A stretch of DNA of 64,000 nucleotides. It comes from Aurantiochytrium sp. KH105 (lineage: Eukaryota; Sar; Bigyra; Thraustochytrida; Thraustochytriidae). This document shows, piece after piece, positions 20,088 through 32,100 of the stretch; position 1 is the first letter of the stretch; each line of letters starts with the position of its first letter. The notes under the pieces were generated by a model. That model was given only the letters and a program-made list of their open reading frames with translations. It had not been told where the DNA came from and did not search any database. The position numbers were made by a program, and so were the translations under genes. The DNA lies in assembly GCA_003116975.1 (NCBI GenBank), contig BGKB01000059.1, forward strand, positions 1 through 64,000. The letters run 5' to 3'.

Positions 20088-20088
20088 C
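20054..20088. repeat. (GGCA)n microsatellite
   Basis: About eight GGCA units lie 120-155 bp before the AP2 gene's ATG. Confidence 0.85.
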
Positions 20089-20210
20089 GCGGTAGAACAG
20101 GGCAGGCACGGCCAGGCCCGGGTCGACCCGCGAGCCCCCCGCCCATCCCGATCTCGCCCTGACAGCACGCACGAGCAGCAGAAGCAGAAGCAGAAGCAGC
20201 GAAAAGAAGA

Positions 20211-21806
20211 ATGCCGCGCGCGAAAAAGGGCACCTCGAAACGCGGCGGCGGCCGCCAGCAGCAGCAACAACAGCAGCCCATGCCGCCGCAGCAGCAACAG
20301 CCCGCGCTCGACCCCGTGGACCCCTCGCGCCAGCCCCATGCGCTCCTCCTCCAGCAACAGCAACAGCACCACCAGCAGCAGCCCCAACAGCAGCAACAGC
20401 CCCAACAGCAGCACCAAGGAGGCCAGCTTCAGCAACACCAAGGTGGCCAAGACGGCCAGCAACACCTCATGCACCAAGGAGGCATGGGTAACGGAGAAGG
20501 CATGGACGGACCGCCCATGGATAACGGCATGGGCGCCGGGGGACAGGACATGAACGGACGACACGGACAGACACCGCCCGACCCCAACATGCCCTTCCCC
20601 AACTACCCGCCCAACATGATGTACCACTTCATGGGCCAGCACATGCCAAACTCCGGCATGTATCCCATGATGAACCCCCTCGGCCCCCACGGCTCCTACG
20701 GCGCCGGCGGCCAAGGTGGTCAGGGCGGCCAGGGCGAGTCCAGCAACCAGTTTCCCCAGTACCCCTTCATGCAGCACGGAGGCATGATGGCCAACAACCC
20801 ATACCTCATGGGACACGGCGCAGACATGTCCAAAAACGGCGGCCAGGGCGGCAAGAACAACGCCGCAGCCGCTGCAGCCGCAGCCCTCAACAACCCCTGG
20901 GCCAGCATGATGCCCGGTGGCGCTGGCCTCACCGGCCGGCCCGGCGCCGCCGGCTACCCGTACGGCCACACCCCGCACCCCGGCATGGGCCCCGGTGCAG
21001 GTGGACCCATGGGACTCGGCATGGGCTTTCCCATGGGCATGCCCCAGGGCCAAAACGCCAACGGATCAGGCTCGCAGCGCGGATCCAAGCGCTCCGCATC
21101 GGACGATCGCAAGGGCGGCCGAGGCAACGCCGGCAACAACAGCAGCCGCCGCAAGCGCTCCAAGAACGGCAGCAACTCCTCCCAATATCGCGGTGTATCA
21201 TGGCACAAGCGCGACCGCCGCTGGATTGCACGCGGCTGGGTCAACGGCAAGACCGTCAACCTGGGCTCCTACATGTGGGAGAAACAGGCTGCCCTCGCCG
21301 TCGACTACAAGACTCTCGAGGTGACACCAGAATCCAGCCGTGGCGACCTCGTTCTCAACTTCCCCACCGTCGATGACCGGAAAAAGGTGCTCGAACAGCT
21401 CTTGGATAAATCCTTCCAGCTCAACCTTTCCCACAACCGATGCCGCGGCGTTGACCCAGACTTCCAGTCCTGTCCTGTACAGCCGGACTACAACACTTTC
21501 CCCGTCGTTGAGCGCATTAATGTTCCCATCGATTCCATCGAGGCCCCCAAGCATTTGCCCTCCCGATCCGACATGTCCTCTGCCGCATCGCATTCCGCCG
21601 GCATGGGACACATGTCTCAGTTCAGCCCCGGCCACATGCCTTACCCGCACCACATGCACGCCATGGGCATGCATCATTTGACAGGCCATGGCATGGGCGG
21701 CTACCATAATCTTGGGCTTGGCGGCCACTCTGGCCACATGCCTGGCGGCGGACTCCCGCCACATATGCAAGACCCATCAAACGCCAGTGGTCAAGGCGAC
21801 GAGTAA
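20211..21806 (+). CDS. AP2-domain transcription factor with polyQ N-terminus
   Basis: 531 aa from the ATG at 20211. Residues about 15-90 are Gln-rich (mixed CAG/CAA) with a basic start MPRAKKGTSKR. Residues 90-300 are rich in Gly, Met, Asn and Pro. A basic NLS-like segment (RRKRSKNG) precedes one AP2/ERF-type DNA-binding domain at about 324-385: SQYRGVSWHKRDRRWIARGW, then NLGSYMWEKQAALAVDYK and LNFP. This matches the three-strand plus helix pattern, with the YRG and WxA residues of plant AP2. The C-terminal about 140 residues are His/Met/Gly-rich. Single AP2 domains in stramenopiles and alveolates bind DNA; targets here are unknown. Low-complexity flanks suggest activation or condensate-forming regions (inference). 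Confidence 0.88.
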   Translation: MPRAKKGTSKRGGGRQQQQQQQPMPPQQQQPALDPVDPSRQPHALLLQQQQQHHQQQPQQQQQPQQQHQGGQLQQHQGGQDGQQHLMHQGGMGNGEGMDGPPMDNGMGAGGQDMNGRHGQTPPDPNMPFPNYPPNMMYHFMGQHMPNSGMYPMMNPLGPHGSYGAGGQGGQGGQGESSNQFPQYPFMQHGGMMANNPYLMGHGADMSKNGGQGGKNNAAAAAAAALNNPWASMMPGGAGLTGRPGAAGYPYGHTPHPGMGPGAGGPMGLGMGFPMGMPQGQNANGSGSQRGSKRSASDDRKGGRGNAGNNSSRRKRSKNGSNSSQYRGVSWHKRDRRWIARGWVNGKTVNLGSYMWEKQAALAVDYKTLEVTPESSRGDLVLNFPTVDDRKKVLEQLLDKSFQLNLSHNRCRGVDPDFQSCPVQPDYNTFPVVERINVPIDSIEAPKHLPSRSDMSSAASHSAGMGHMSQFSPGHMPYPHHMHAMGMHHLTGHGMGGYHNLGLGGHSGHMPGGGLPPHMQDPSNASGQGDE

Positions 21807-23122
21807 CAATGCTGCTTCTAAACATTCCCATATCCACCTTACCTTCCCATCCATCTCCGCTTCCCAATCCCTTTTCCTTCCCCCTTCTTTCTGCCCAAAA
21901 AGGAATAAACAAAGACAAACCAACCTCTTCTACTTTTCTCTCTTTTCCTCCTCTTTTTTTTTTTTTCCCGGCCGACTTGCAACACGTCGAGTCTTGTCTT
22001 CTCCCGCACATGTGAACCAAGTGCCCATCACTTCTAGCTGCTGCTGCTGCTGCTGCTGCTGGTACCACTGCAGCTGACAGGGCTGCTGCTCATCGCACGA
22101 AAGCTGTGCGTTCTTCCAGCCCACGGTCACACATCAACACAGCCCAATCTGTGGGCACAGAGACACTGTTGGCACCAGACACACACAGCCCGCGCGTAAA
22201 ATTGACCGAACATTACTTCATTTTTGGAGTTCAAGGTAGAGAGACAAGGGGAGGTCATGCAGTTGCCCGCGAGCGCTGGTGTCTTTCCTTCTGTCGTAGT
22301 CTTTAGCGCACGACTAATTCTAAAAATTGACTTCCGACCATCTTTGACTCCAAGTCGTTTTCGCCGTGATACCTGGGCACGCTTCTGTTGCATATGATAC
22401 CTGGGCACGGTCGTGCTGACGATTAATTACAAAGAAGAAAGAAATTGACAAAAGTATACAGCGTCGAAAGTCAAAAGGTTTCGCCCCAATGGACAAGCTC
22501 TCACCTCTCCTGACCAAAGATTTTCTCAATTTCTTCTGGATCGTCCAGAGTCCTCGCCAACAAATAATCCCGTTTCGTATGTAATGCGCGTGGTAAACAA
22601 AATGTCATTCGTACTCTGCGGAAAAAGGAAATGACGTGAGCAGACCTCTGCGCCACAGAAGCGGTCAGTGTCAATATTGCACCCATGCAAAGTCTCTTGA
22701 AGACTTGCCGCGGCAAATTCCATCCTATCTTGGCAGACACTACCATCCCATCTTTGACAGACACGAGTTCATGCGATATATAGAGGTGCGTCTAAAAGCG
22801 TTTGTAGCATGAACGAGCACGGTCAAGAGATTTGTGACTGGCAAGCTCTCCCCTACATCGTCTGGACAAAGCTTATAGGTGACGAGACCCCCGAACTCTA
22901 CCACCACACCAGTTCGTCTCGTCATGCCTAAATCTACCCAGGAGTACATCGCTTTGTTACCAATCCATTTGACGCTAGCAATTGCACCAGGATTTTCAAC
23001 AACATCATTTCTCGCTTTTCACTTTTTATCACTTTCCACAAAATCGAAATGGTACACCACAAAATGATGCACGAGAGTAACTACAACGCATGCGCTTCCC
23101 TTCCATGTGGAACTGATTTACT
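21807..23122. other. Convergent intergenic region, 1.3 kb
   Basis: Separates the AP2 and VPS13 stop codons. It includes a poly-T run at about 21954-21966 and a CTG run at 22036-22062. The part from 22100 to 23100 is less GC-rich and holds no frame longer than about 90 codons with protein-like content. A CATATGATACCTGGGCACG motif near 22390 repeats a TGATACCTGGGCACG at about 22367. No gene is seen. Confidence 0.5.
22036..22062. repeat. (CTG)n trinucleotide repeat
   Basis: About nine CTG units in non-coding DNA downstream of the AP2 gene. Confidence 0.85.
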
Positions 23123-26100
23123 TTACTTATTTGATGTAATCATACTTGCAAAAGCCACTTCGAGAGACTCTACCTTGCCTCCCTCGCGACCAGCGTACGC
23201 ACGAACGAGAGCAAGCACAACAATAGGTGATCGCTCCGAAAGCTTCGAAAGTGCGAGGGCTTGCGCAAGCACCTCGTCGGCCGCTCCCATTTGCTGAGCC
23301 TTTTGCAGGATGGACACAAACTCTCGTGCGTTTCTCAACGGCGGATATGCAACATTCACGCGAGCAGAAATTTGCTCTGCAAGCTCGCGCACTGCCGGAG
23401 ATGGCCCCTCGCCCTGCGTCAATCTCGCCCTCACTTCCTTGCACGCCCGCTGCGCAGCAGACTCGCACTGCATGAGAGAACGGCTACCCAGTCGATCAGA
23501 CCATCGCTGCAGTGCCAGTTCCACGCCATGGGTAGTTGGCATCGACTGCGCCTGCATCCACAAGAGCTGAGTGCTCAACGAAGCCTCGAAATCCTCAAAT
23601 TCGCGCTGCTCAGGACCGGCCAAAAGCCATCCTTCTCGATCACCACGAGGGGGCGGAGGAGGCGGACGAGAACCACCCCCGCTCGCTGCTCCTGTCGAAG
23701 ATCCCGCCGCCGCCGACGACGACGACGAACTGGAGGAAGAAGAAGACCCAGACTTGGAATACGTCAACAGGGCCACGTGGGTCTGAGTGTGTACCAAGAC
23801 GAGCGCCAGTCGTGACTCGATAACAAAGTCCGTCACGTACACCACGTCTCCGACAGCCCTGCCCGTTCGTGCCTCGCCATCGCTACGAATCGCGCGAAGA
23901 CATTTGGAAATGAGACACGTGCGAAACATATCAAAGGTCACCAGCTCCTTGCCGCCCTGAACACCCGGAAAGAGTCGACGCGGTCGCGTGCGAACGTGAA
24001 GCTGTCGCTCCGACTCAAGCTGGCCCGGAGGCTTACTCCGCGCCGCAAAACCCTCCGATGTAGACGCAACAGCGGACGCCATTCCCGACACGGGCTTTGC
24101 AAACAGGCCATAAAGGCCAGAACCTACACCCTCCACCGCACCGAGAGCACCGCCCTTGGCGTGGCCCTCACGCGGTTTGGACAAAAGCCCCGCAAACCCG
24201 CTTTTAAAGCCGTCGCGTACCTGCTTACCGCCCTGCGAAAAGCCCTCCTCGAGACCGCGCGGTTTGGCATCGCGCTTCTTCTTGTAATCGAGGTCGACCT
24301 TGGCCACGGCTGTACCCAACGATCCAATAGAAGCCAAGGCAGCGTGCATTGCGCTACCTGGGTTCGTACCCAGCGCGCTCAAGAGCTCTCCAGGGTTGCC
24401 TGGCAACGCGTATCCAATGATGCGCAGCACACGACCCTGCACTTCGCCACGGTAAAAGACGCGGATATCATCAAGGATTCGCGCTCGCGTCGTCGCAAGG
24501 TGCTCGCGCTCAAAGGGATCCAAAACCACCGGAGCACCTTCCAAGTCTGTCACCTTGCTACGAAAGTAGCTGATGCGCAGCTCCACCTTTCCTAGGGTCA
24601 TCGTGCGCACGTAAAGATACCGCGCCCCATCGCCACCGGTACCCTGCAAGCCCCGCTCGCTTTGCGCCTTAAGATCCATGCTCCGACGCAACGAAACGTC
24701 CTTGGGCGTGCCTCGACGCTCGGTAAGACTTGGGCCTCCAGCATCCAGCAGCGCAGCGCGTCGCGGCATGCTCACCTGCGTTGCCATCTCCTTGCATGCT
24801 GAAATAAAGTTCTCGTCAATCTGAACGTCCATTTTGGCCAGTCGAACGCTGAGGCTACGAATGTAGCGCACATTCAACCGCGTGTGCTTCTCACTCATCG
24901 AAAAGCTGAGCACAGGCGGTAGACCTTGAGGCGACTCCCCCACGTATGAGCGCTTCAGCAGGTTCGCATAGGTCGGGTCGTCGAGACAATTGTCAATCCG
25001 CAAACTTTGCAACGTAAAGTCGAGCGCCCGTCCCAAGTTCGTGTCGTGGAAACGCAACGAAAGCTTGCCCGTCACGTAAATGACTTCCGAAGGAAAGGCG
25101 TTTCTGGTGCGTGAGATCACAGAAATGCCAACATCGCTCAAATCCACGCTCAAGCGAACTCGTGTCATCTCCGCAACCTGCTGCTCGCTCGAATCACCTC
25201 CCTCCGCCGAGGCGCCCAAGGAAGTCTCCATGATACGAACCACGCGGCTTTGGGCATCCACATCCACAATGACAAACACCGTGCGTGACTCCAGACTACG
25301 AATGTTACGCAGCGCGCTCGCGCCAAAGGTCGCGCCGTCTCTGCTGTCGCCATCACCGCCGCCCTGTGGCATTTCGAGCCCAATGGTTTGGGATCCCGCT
25401 GGCCCACCCTTGCCGTTAGAACTGACACCAAGACGAAGTCCAGACCCAACGCTTCCCACGTCACGCCGAGGTGCCGACTCGACGCCAAACGAGTCCGTCA
25501 GCTCGACAAGCTCGCCGGCAGACTTTCCTGTCAAGACCCACCACATTCGCGGGTCGTTCGCCTGGCTCTGCGCCTGCGAAGATCCCGCCACGCCCTCAGT
25601 CTCCTGGCCCGAGATACCAGCGTCCACAGAGGCCAGCTTCCATCCAACTTCAGTTCCTGAGAGCTGCATCAAACGCCGCTCGAGACCGTCGCTTGTTCGA
25701 GTAAAGATCTGCACACGCTCGCCGTATCGCAAGGGTTTACCACGAGGTCGGTCATTGGTCGAGGACTCGCCACTCTGCCCAACATGCACTTGCTCATCCT
25801 CTGCTTCTTCCGCAACGAACACAATGGCTGAAGCCTGGCCCTCGCTCAGACCCAGAGTCCACGCTCTACGCTTGCTCGCGAGCACGTCGTCCAGAACCGA
25901 TTCCGCAACGGGGGGCGGTGCACGCGCAACCCAGCGTGTGTTTCCAGGGCCACTCAAAAAGTGCCGAAGACCACCGCAAACATGCTTCAGATCTTGCGCG
26001 CCGCCGTCCTCGGCAGTGACGCGCTGCGCTGGCAGCACGACTCGCGTTTCGCGACCAATCTTGGTCAAATCCACCGTCGCCTTTACCGCGCCCTTGGAAC

Positions 26101-29100
26101 CTTCACCACCATAGCCGCCAATCTCAAGCTGCAACAAGTGGCTCTTCATGGGCTCAATCCATGCAAAGGGGGCGCTGTCGTACGGGCCCACATCGACGGC
26201 CATCGAGGGATCGTCGGCCGCTTGCACGCTTGCCTTGCTTTGTGTGCATTTGATTCGTTCCAACGAAACGTTCTCGATCCGGTACATGGGTTGCGACTCG
26301 CTGTCTGCGCGGAATACGACCAACATCGTCGACTCCACAGACCCGCGCCGAACCTCAACCACGACTCGACCCTTGTGACCGGGGACTGCCATGCAGAATT
26401 CGTCGAGCGTGTGAATTGGAAACGGCGCAGACCACGACGACGAATCAAGCTGAATCTGCAGTTTGGCATCTCCAGGGCTCTTGAGCGGCTCGTGCCACCA
26501 CAACGGTGCCGGGTCCCCGGAGAGCACGATTGGATCCTGATATGTGTTTGCCTGGATGACGCGCACTGTAGCGCCGACCTGGTTGACCAGCACAACGCGC
26601 GGCGAGACCATGCATAAACGCGTACGCGCTACTGTCGGATGCTCTGACAGTGACATCACCAGTTCGTAAAACGACTTGTCTCCATCGTCTGGCGATCGAC
26701 GCATCGGGAAAACGTTGCTTGTGCCTATGGTAAAGTTCAGGGGACATGGCGTCGACCACGCCACGCGACTCCCCGATCCAGAGGATGGGCCAGTTGGCCC
26801 GCTCTGACGCAATCCCACGAGACAAGTATCAAAGCCAAAGACGCGCGTGGAAGTTGAGGCTGCTCCAAAGGCCTTGTCGCCGTCTCCTGCGCTTCCTTCC
26901 TGCGCAACGGGCTTGAATCGCGTCCGAACCCATCTACGCCGACGCACCATACGGGCCCACGACTCTTCCGGCTTCCACGCCTCACCTGAAAGCGCATTGG
27001 CGTACATCCAGCCACCAGCGCCGGCATTGGGCGCATTCGTGTCGACAACCCAGTCCGTCTCCCAGGCCCAACCTGGATCTTGTCGGGGAAGCCGCACTCC
27101 TTCGCGCAGCCGTTCTTCCGTACCGCTCTCATTGCTCCACACAGGTCGCTCGCCTGGAAGCATGCGTTGGACCCAGCCCTGGCCAACATATAACCGCTGG
27201 TTCTCCCATGTCTCCTCAACGGCACGCAACACAGATCCCTGGACAGGCGCGTCCAAGAGCTCCATGGTGTCCTCGCGCGCCAAAGCAAGGTCTAGTCCTG
27301 TGCCGTTCACGACCCAATAAGGGGCGGATATCGAGAGGCCCCGCGCCGAGGCGCGCAAATGCAATTGCTGCACGCGGCGGCTTGCACGATCTTCAATCAG
27401 ATAAGTGCTCGTACCTTGTCGCTGTTGCACACGCACCAGAGGCCCAAAGACCTCGGGTGCGTTCGGAAAGGCGAATCGGACAAAGAGATTATCCGTGTCC
27501 GACGGATAAAGTGGCCACAAATCACCTGAACGAAGCTCGCGCTCCGCCTCGAGGCGGGCCTTTGTACCCGTACCGCCCTCGCCGCCACCCTGCGACTTCA
27601 AAAGCTGCACCCGTAACGCTCCTGGAAGCTCGTTTTCGAACACAGTAAAGGGTCGAATGTGGATTCGGCACAAGGGTCTGCATTCGTTGCGAACAACCTC
27701 AGCCATCATAATCGCAGAGTTTTCGGCCAGAGCCAAGGGCAAGGTCTCGTCGACGCGGCTGTCTGCCTCATACTGAAGTGGGACCATCGACCAATTATCG
27801 TCCTCGGTAAGTCGTACGACCATGCTGCAAGAGCGCCAATCGAAACGCGGGGGAATGTAGAACCGCCGCCCAGGCTGCACAGACTGCTCAACTTGCGTCT
27901 CGCCATCCACAAGCACTGCCATGCGTAAAACCATATCGCAGTCGTTGCAGCTCACCATGCCTGAGGCCAAGGTCACGACAAAGCCGCCTTCGGTTCCGTC
28001 CTCAGCCACGCTGTCCGCCGCGACAATGTGCTCAACCCAAGCTCCAAATCGTGCGCTGCCAAGCGCCTGATCCTTGCGGTCAACGAGCGCCAAGTCCATG
28101 GCTTCTTCGCCAAGGCGAACGTTGATGCGCATGCTCGCCGTTTGCACAGCTACCTCGCCATGAGCCGGAACCTTGGTGTCACCGTTCACCATGGCATCCA
28201 TGTCTGTCTTGTTGACAATGGTACAGCGACGATAGTTCGAGAGCTTCAAGCCACCCGTATCGCTTTCCCCGGCAATGACTTCTTGCATTTGCTCCATTAC
28301 GTCTTCGGTCTCGTCCATAATGCGACGAAGGTGATCCACGTGTACATTGGCACGCAACGGTCGGCTCGAGCGCAGCGCGAGCTCAAAGCCATTGTGCGGC
28401 TTTTGCGGAATAGTTCGTATCTCGCTCGAAAGATCGCATGGCTCGAGAACAGGCTCCCACGCCATGTTTGTAGGATTTAGCAGGCAAATGTCAATGGAGC
28501 GAATTGTCAGGGATCCCTTGAACGCACTGCTAGAGATACTCTCTGAAGATCCAATCGTCTCTCCGGATGCAATCGAGTTATCTTGAATGCGAAATCGCGC
28601 AAGAGGCAGCGAGCGACCAAACAAAACTGCATCGAAACCACTCACGGTGACCTCGACCTCGTATTTTGTGCCATCAAAGCTTTCCAATTCGACACTTTCT
28701 TCTTGACTTGGGGCTTCTTGCGTCTTGCCCGCTTCCGAGAGAATCGCCCGTTGCACCAGCGACCGCGAGGGAAGCGTACGCAGTGTAGCGTTCACCACGC
28801 GATGAAGACGCATCAGCATTGGCGCCTGGAGCTCGAGCGACACATCATTAACATTGAGCACAAATGAAGACATGAGTCTGACGCCGCTCAACTGGTAAGC
28901 ATTTCGAAGAATGAGAATTACGCTTGCGTCGTCCAGTAGCGAGTGCTCGCGAGTCACCTCTTGCATTTCGCCCAGAACACAAAGTCCGCAGCTCGTGTTC
29001 GCTACCGTGAGCCGCACCACGCGTTCGAGCTGCGTCTCGGTCTGCTTGCTCTCGACAATTGCAATGACCTCGGAACGGAGCACAATTGCAACACCAGGGA

Positions 29101-32100
29101 CGTCCTCCGGCGCAACCTTGACGCTCAGCTCCTTGATGCACACGCGGGTCTGCACAGATTTGTTCGTCTGTAGTTCCTTGGACGGCGGTTCAAGTTCGCG
29201 AAGGAGAATGTTCGTGGTCCGCAGCGATTCAAGAATCGACTGAAATTCGAAAACCGCCCGCAGCAGCTTGGGTTCGTGCGACAGTCGAGCTGTCTGGGCG
29301 TCCACAAAGAGCTCTGTTTGATGCAACTCGCCTTCCATCCTCGTTTGCATGCTCACGCTTGCCTGAGTGATTGTGGCCACTGATTTCACGACAGGCGGGT
29401 CGCTCGGACGGAGTCGAACGTGGCTGTCAAGCTGCACCATCGACGACTTGACATCGAGCGAGTCGGACATGCCGTCAAAATTCACAGCAAGACCAGAAAA
29501 CGTGAGAGAGGCAAAATGCTCCACTTCCGACTCGTCCGTACCTTCGACAGGCGGGCGCTCCAGTTCTAAAAGAATCTGTTTCGAGCGAAGCTCCAGCATG
29601 AGCGCTGTGGAGTCCTCAGATGCGAGCTCATAGCGCGGCCGTGCATCGCTGGGGAGCAAAAGGTTCGAGTTCAAGGCCGAGTTTAGCTGGTAAATGGACC
29701 TCGGGTCGGCACGCAACGAGAGTGCCTTTTCAAGATCCACGTTGACCTTGAGCTGTCCGGGTTCGGACGATGATATCGAAAGGTGAAGGGGAAACTTGCT
29801 CGAGAGAAATTCCACGTCGTCGAGGTCCACGTCAATTTTCCCATTTCCATGCACTGTGAGTCCACTCGTGCCACACCGCACTTGCAGATTCCCAAGTTTA
29901 GGACGAAAGCTCTCAAGGTCAACAACGACGCCTGGCAATTCCAGCTCGAAAATGATCTCTTCGCTCGCTTGATTGCTGCTGTTGCTGTCGCTGCTGCTGC
30001 CGCCGCCGCCCATTAGCTCTTGCACGGCGTTGCCGCACCACTGCATGGTGTGCCCCAACGTTGTCGCAACCGCCTGAGACGTTGGCGTGAGACGAAAGTT
30101 CGCCTTGCCGTGCCCAGTTCCGCGCACACTGCTCCCACCAACAAATACCTCCATGATGCCACTCTCATGCTCGCTCTCCCACTTAAGCATGTCCGCACGC
30201 GTGTCGCTGTCTTCATCAAATAAAGAAAGCCCTCCAAGGCTCACAGTGTCGCTCTTGTATCCGATATTTTGCGCCAAGAGAATCACACCACCCTCGTTTG
30301 CAACATCGCGCGTGATGACGCGAATATCCTTGATAAGCACCTGAAGTGTCGAAGCCTCGCCTTGGCTCATCGGCGCGCTGCTGCCACTAGTGCTCGGCTG
30401 CGATGAGGCGCCTCCCGCCAATTCAACCACAGAGCGCGCAGCATCGGTAAGAGTATGGGCCAACCGTCGCGTTTCCGGGTTGAGAATAGCTTGTACGCGC
30501 TCCACAACGAGTCCGGTCTCATTGTCGAAGCGAGCTTCTTCCAAAGACATGACCTCATGCGATCCGTCGAGAATCACCGAAATTCCCTCCAAAAACACGC
30601 CACTTTTACCGGCACGAAGACCCTTGGCGCGTGCTTCGCATGTTGGCCCATCTGCGGCAAGAAATTCGATGACAAAGGGTTCGTTGGGGCGACGCAATTT
30701 GAGCTGCACGTTTCCGCCATTTCCTCTGCTCGCGCCAGCGGCTTCCGCTGCTGCAGATCCGGGTGCCACCACCAAAGACGAAGATGACGATACGGCGGAC
30801 GACGTCTGGGCGACGAGAGTGTGCTCTCGTGGAGGCGCGGATGACGCAGAGAGTGAAGCCGGTGGCTTAAAAGCGAGAAGCGCGCGAAACACTTTTTGGT
30901 CCAGGACGAGATGCATGGGATCCATTTCAAGTACAGCGCCCTCTTCGGCAGTCCAATGTACGATGAGCATATCCTCGTCTTTCGAGGTTTGATCCCCCGA
31001 GAGAAAGAACAGCTCGCGGTCCGCAGTGACGGCTCGAAGAGAACGCACACGCGCGCGCGTGGCCGATGTAGTGTACTCGGCCTCTACGTCCTCAATCTCG
31101 CACGAGAGAATGAGATAGGGCGGCGGCGGCGGCGACAACGTTGTTTCTTCCTCCTTGCTATCGTTGTCATCGCGCAGAAACTTGACTTCGAGCGCTTCAG
31201 CCGAGAATTTGTACCTTTCTTCCGTCGAAAGAGCGCTCGGCTTCTTCTCCTTTGCTTTGTCTTTTACATCCGTCTTGACGTCATGAACGTGGCGCGTGGC
31301 CGTCCCGGCTGTACGCTGCGAAAGATCGGCCATGGTGCTGTATATGCCTTGGACAAAGCTCGTCGGAAAATTAACTCGGACGGCGCCTACCTTGAGACTG
31401 ACGCTTCGCGTGTAACCTTCGAAAATAGGCGACTGCGGCTTAAGAGTTTGCATTTCCAGGCGTACGAGCTCGGAACCCTCCTGCGGCGACCAAATATCGC
31501 GTTCACTGGCCAGATCCTTAATCGAGAACGACCCGGCTTCGAAGTCAAGAGCGCCGTCAAAGGTACGCTGGACATAGGTGGACTTGAGGCTGTTGAGCGA
31601 GACGCGCGTTCGAAGGTGCGGAAGGTCGCAGCGTACGCTGGCCTCATCGAGGTGAGCACGAAATCGAAAGGCAATGCGCGCAGCGAGGCGCTCCAAGACG
31701 GCTGCATCGCTGGGCAGCGAAATGGAGTCAGCGTCACTTTCTGTCTCGTGCTCACTTTCCCAATCTTCTCCATCAACGTCCCCAACGAGAGCATCCGAGC
31801 CCGTGCCCTGCTGGAAGGATTGCGCGATGGTCAAAACCGCGTCCAGGGCATCAGAGTCGACTTGCACGCGCACGGCGGGCACTTCCACACCAACGTCGAC
31901 GCGAGGCTGAGGCTTTTCGTTTGCATCGAACGCCGATGTGCAGAGCACAAGCGACGAGTGAAAACTCACGTCTGACAAGAGGTCCTGGGTCCACGCAACT
32001 GCACCTTGATCGTCGTCGCGCTCCACCTTGGCGAGAATGTTGGAACCCTCGAGATGCCAGGTGTCTTGGCTGTGCTGCGACAAATCGAATGCACCAAGAC

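Larger units (their letters stand above)
17610..20210. other. GC-rich, repeat-laden region upstream of AP2 gene
   Basis: 2.6 kb without a confident gene. A minus-strand open stretch at about 17683-17960 has plausible protein composition but no recognisable family. From about 18230 the sequence is C- and G-rich with GAGCA/GAGCG pentamers (18640-18705), a GT tract (19432-19458), a GAAA tract (19499-19526) and a GGCA tract (20054-20088). Long open frames here are artefacts of composition. It is probably a long promoter or 5' leader of the AP2 gene. One base (19623) is undetermined. Confidence 0.5.

Noticed and set aside
25080-26114. 344-codon plus-strand frame within VPS13
   Set aside because: Shadow of the minus-strand VPS13 coding sequence; the Ser/Pro/Arg composition is typical of an antisense frame.
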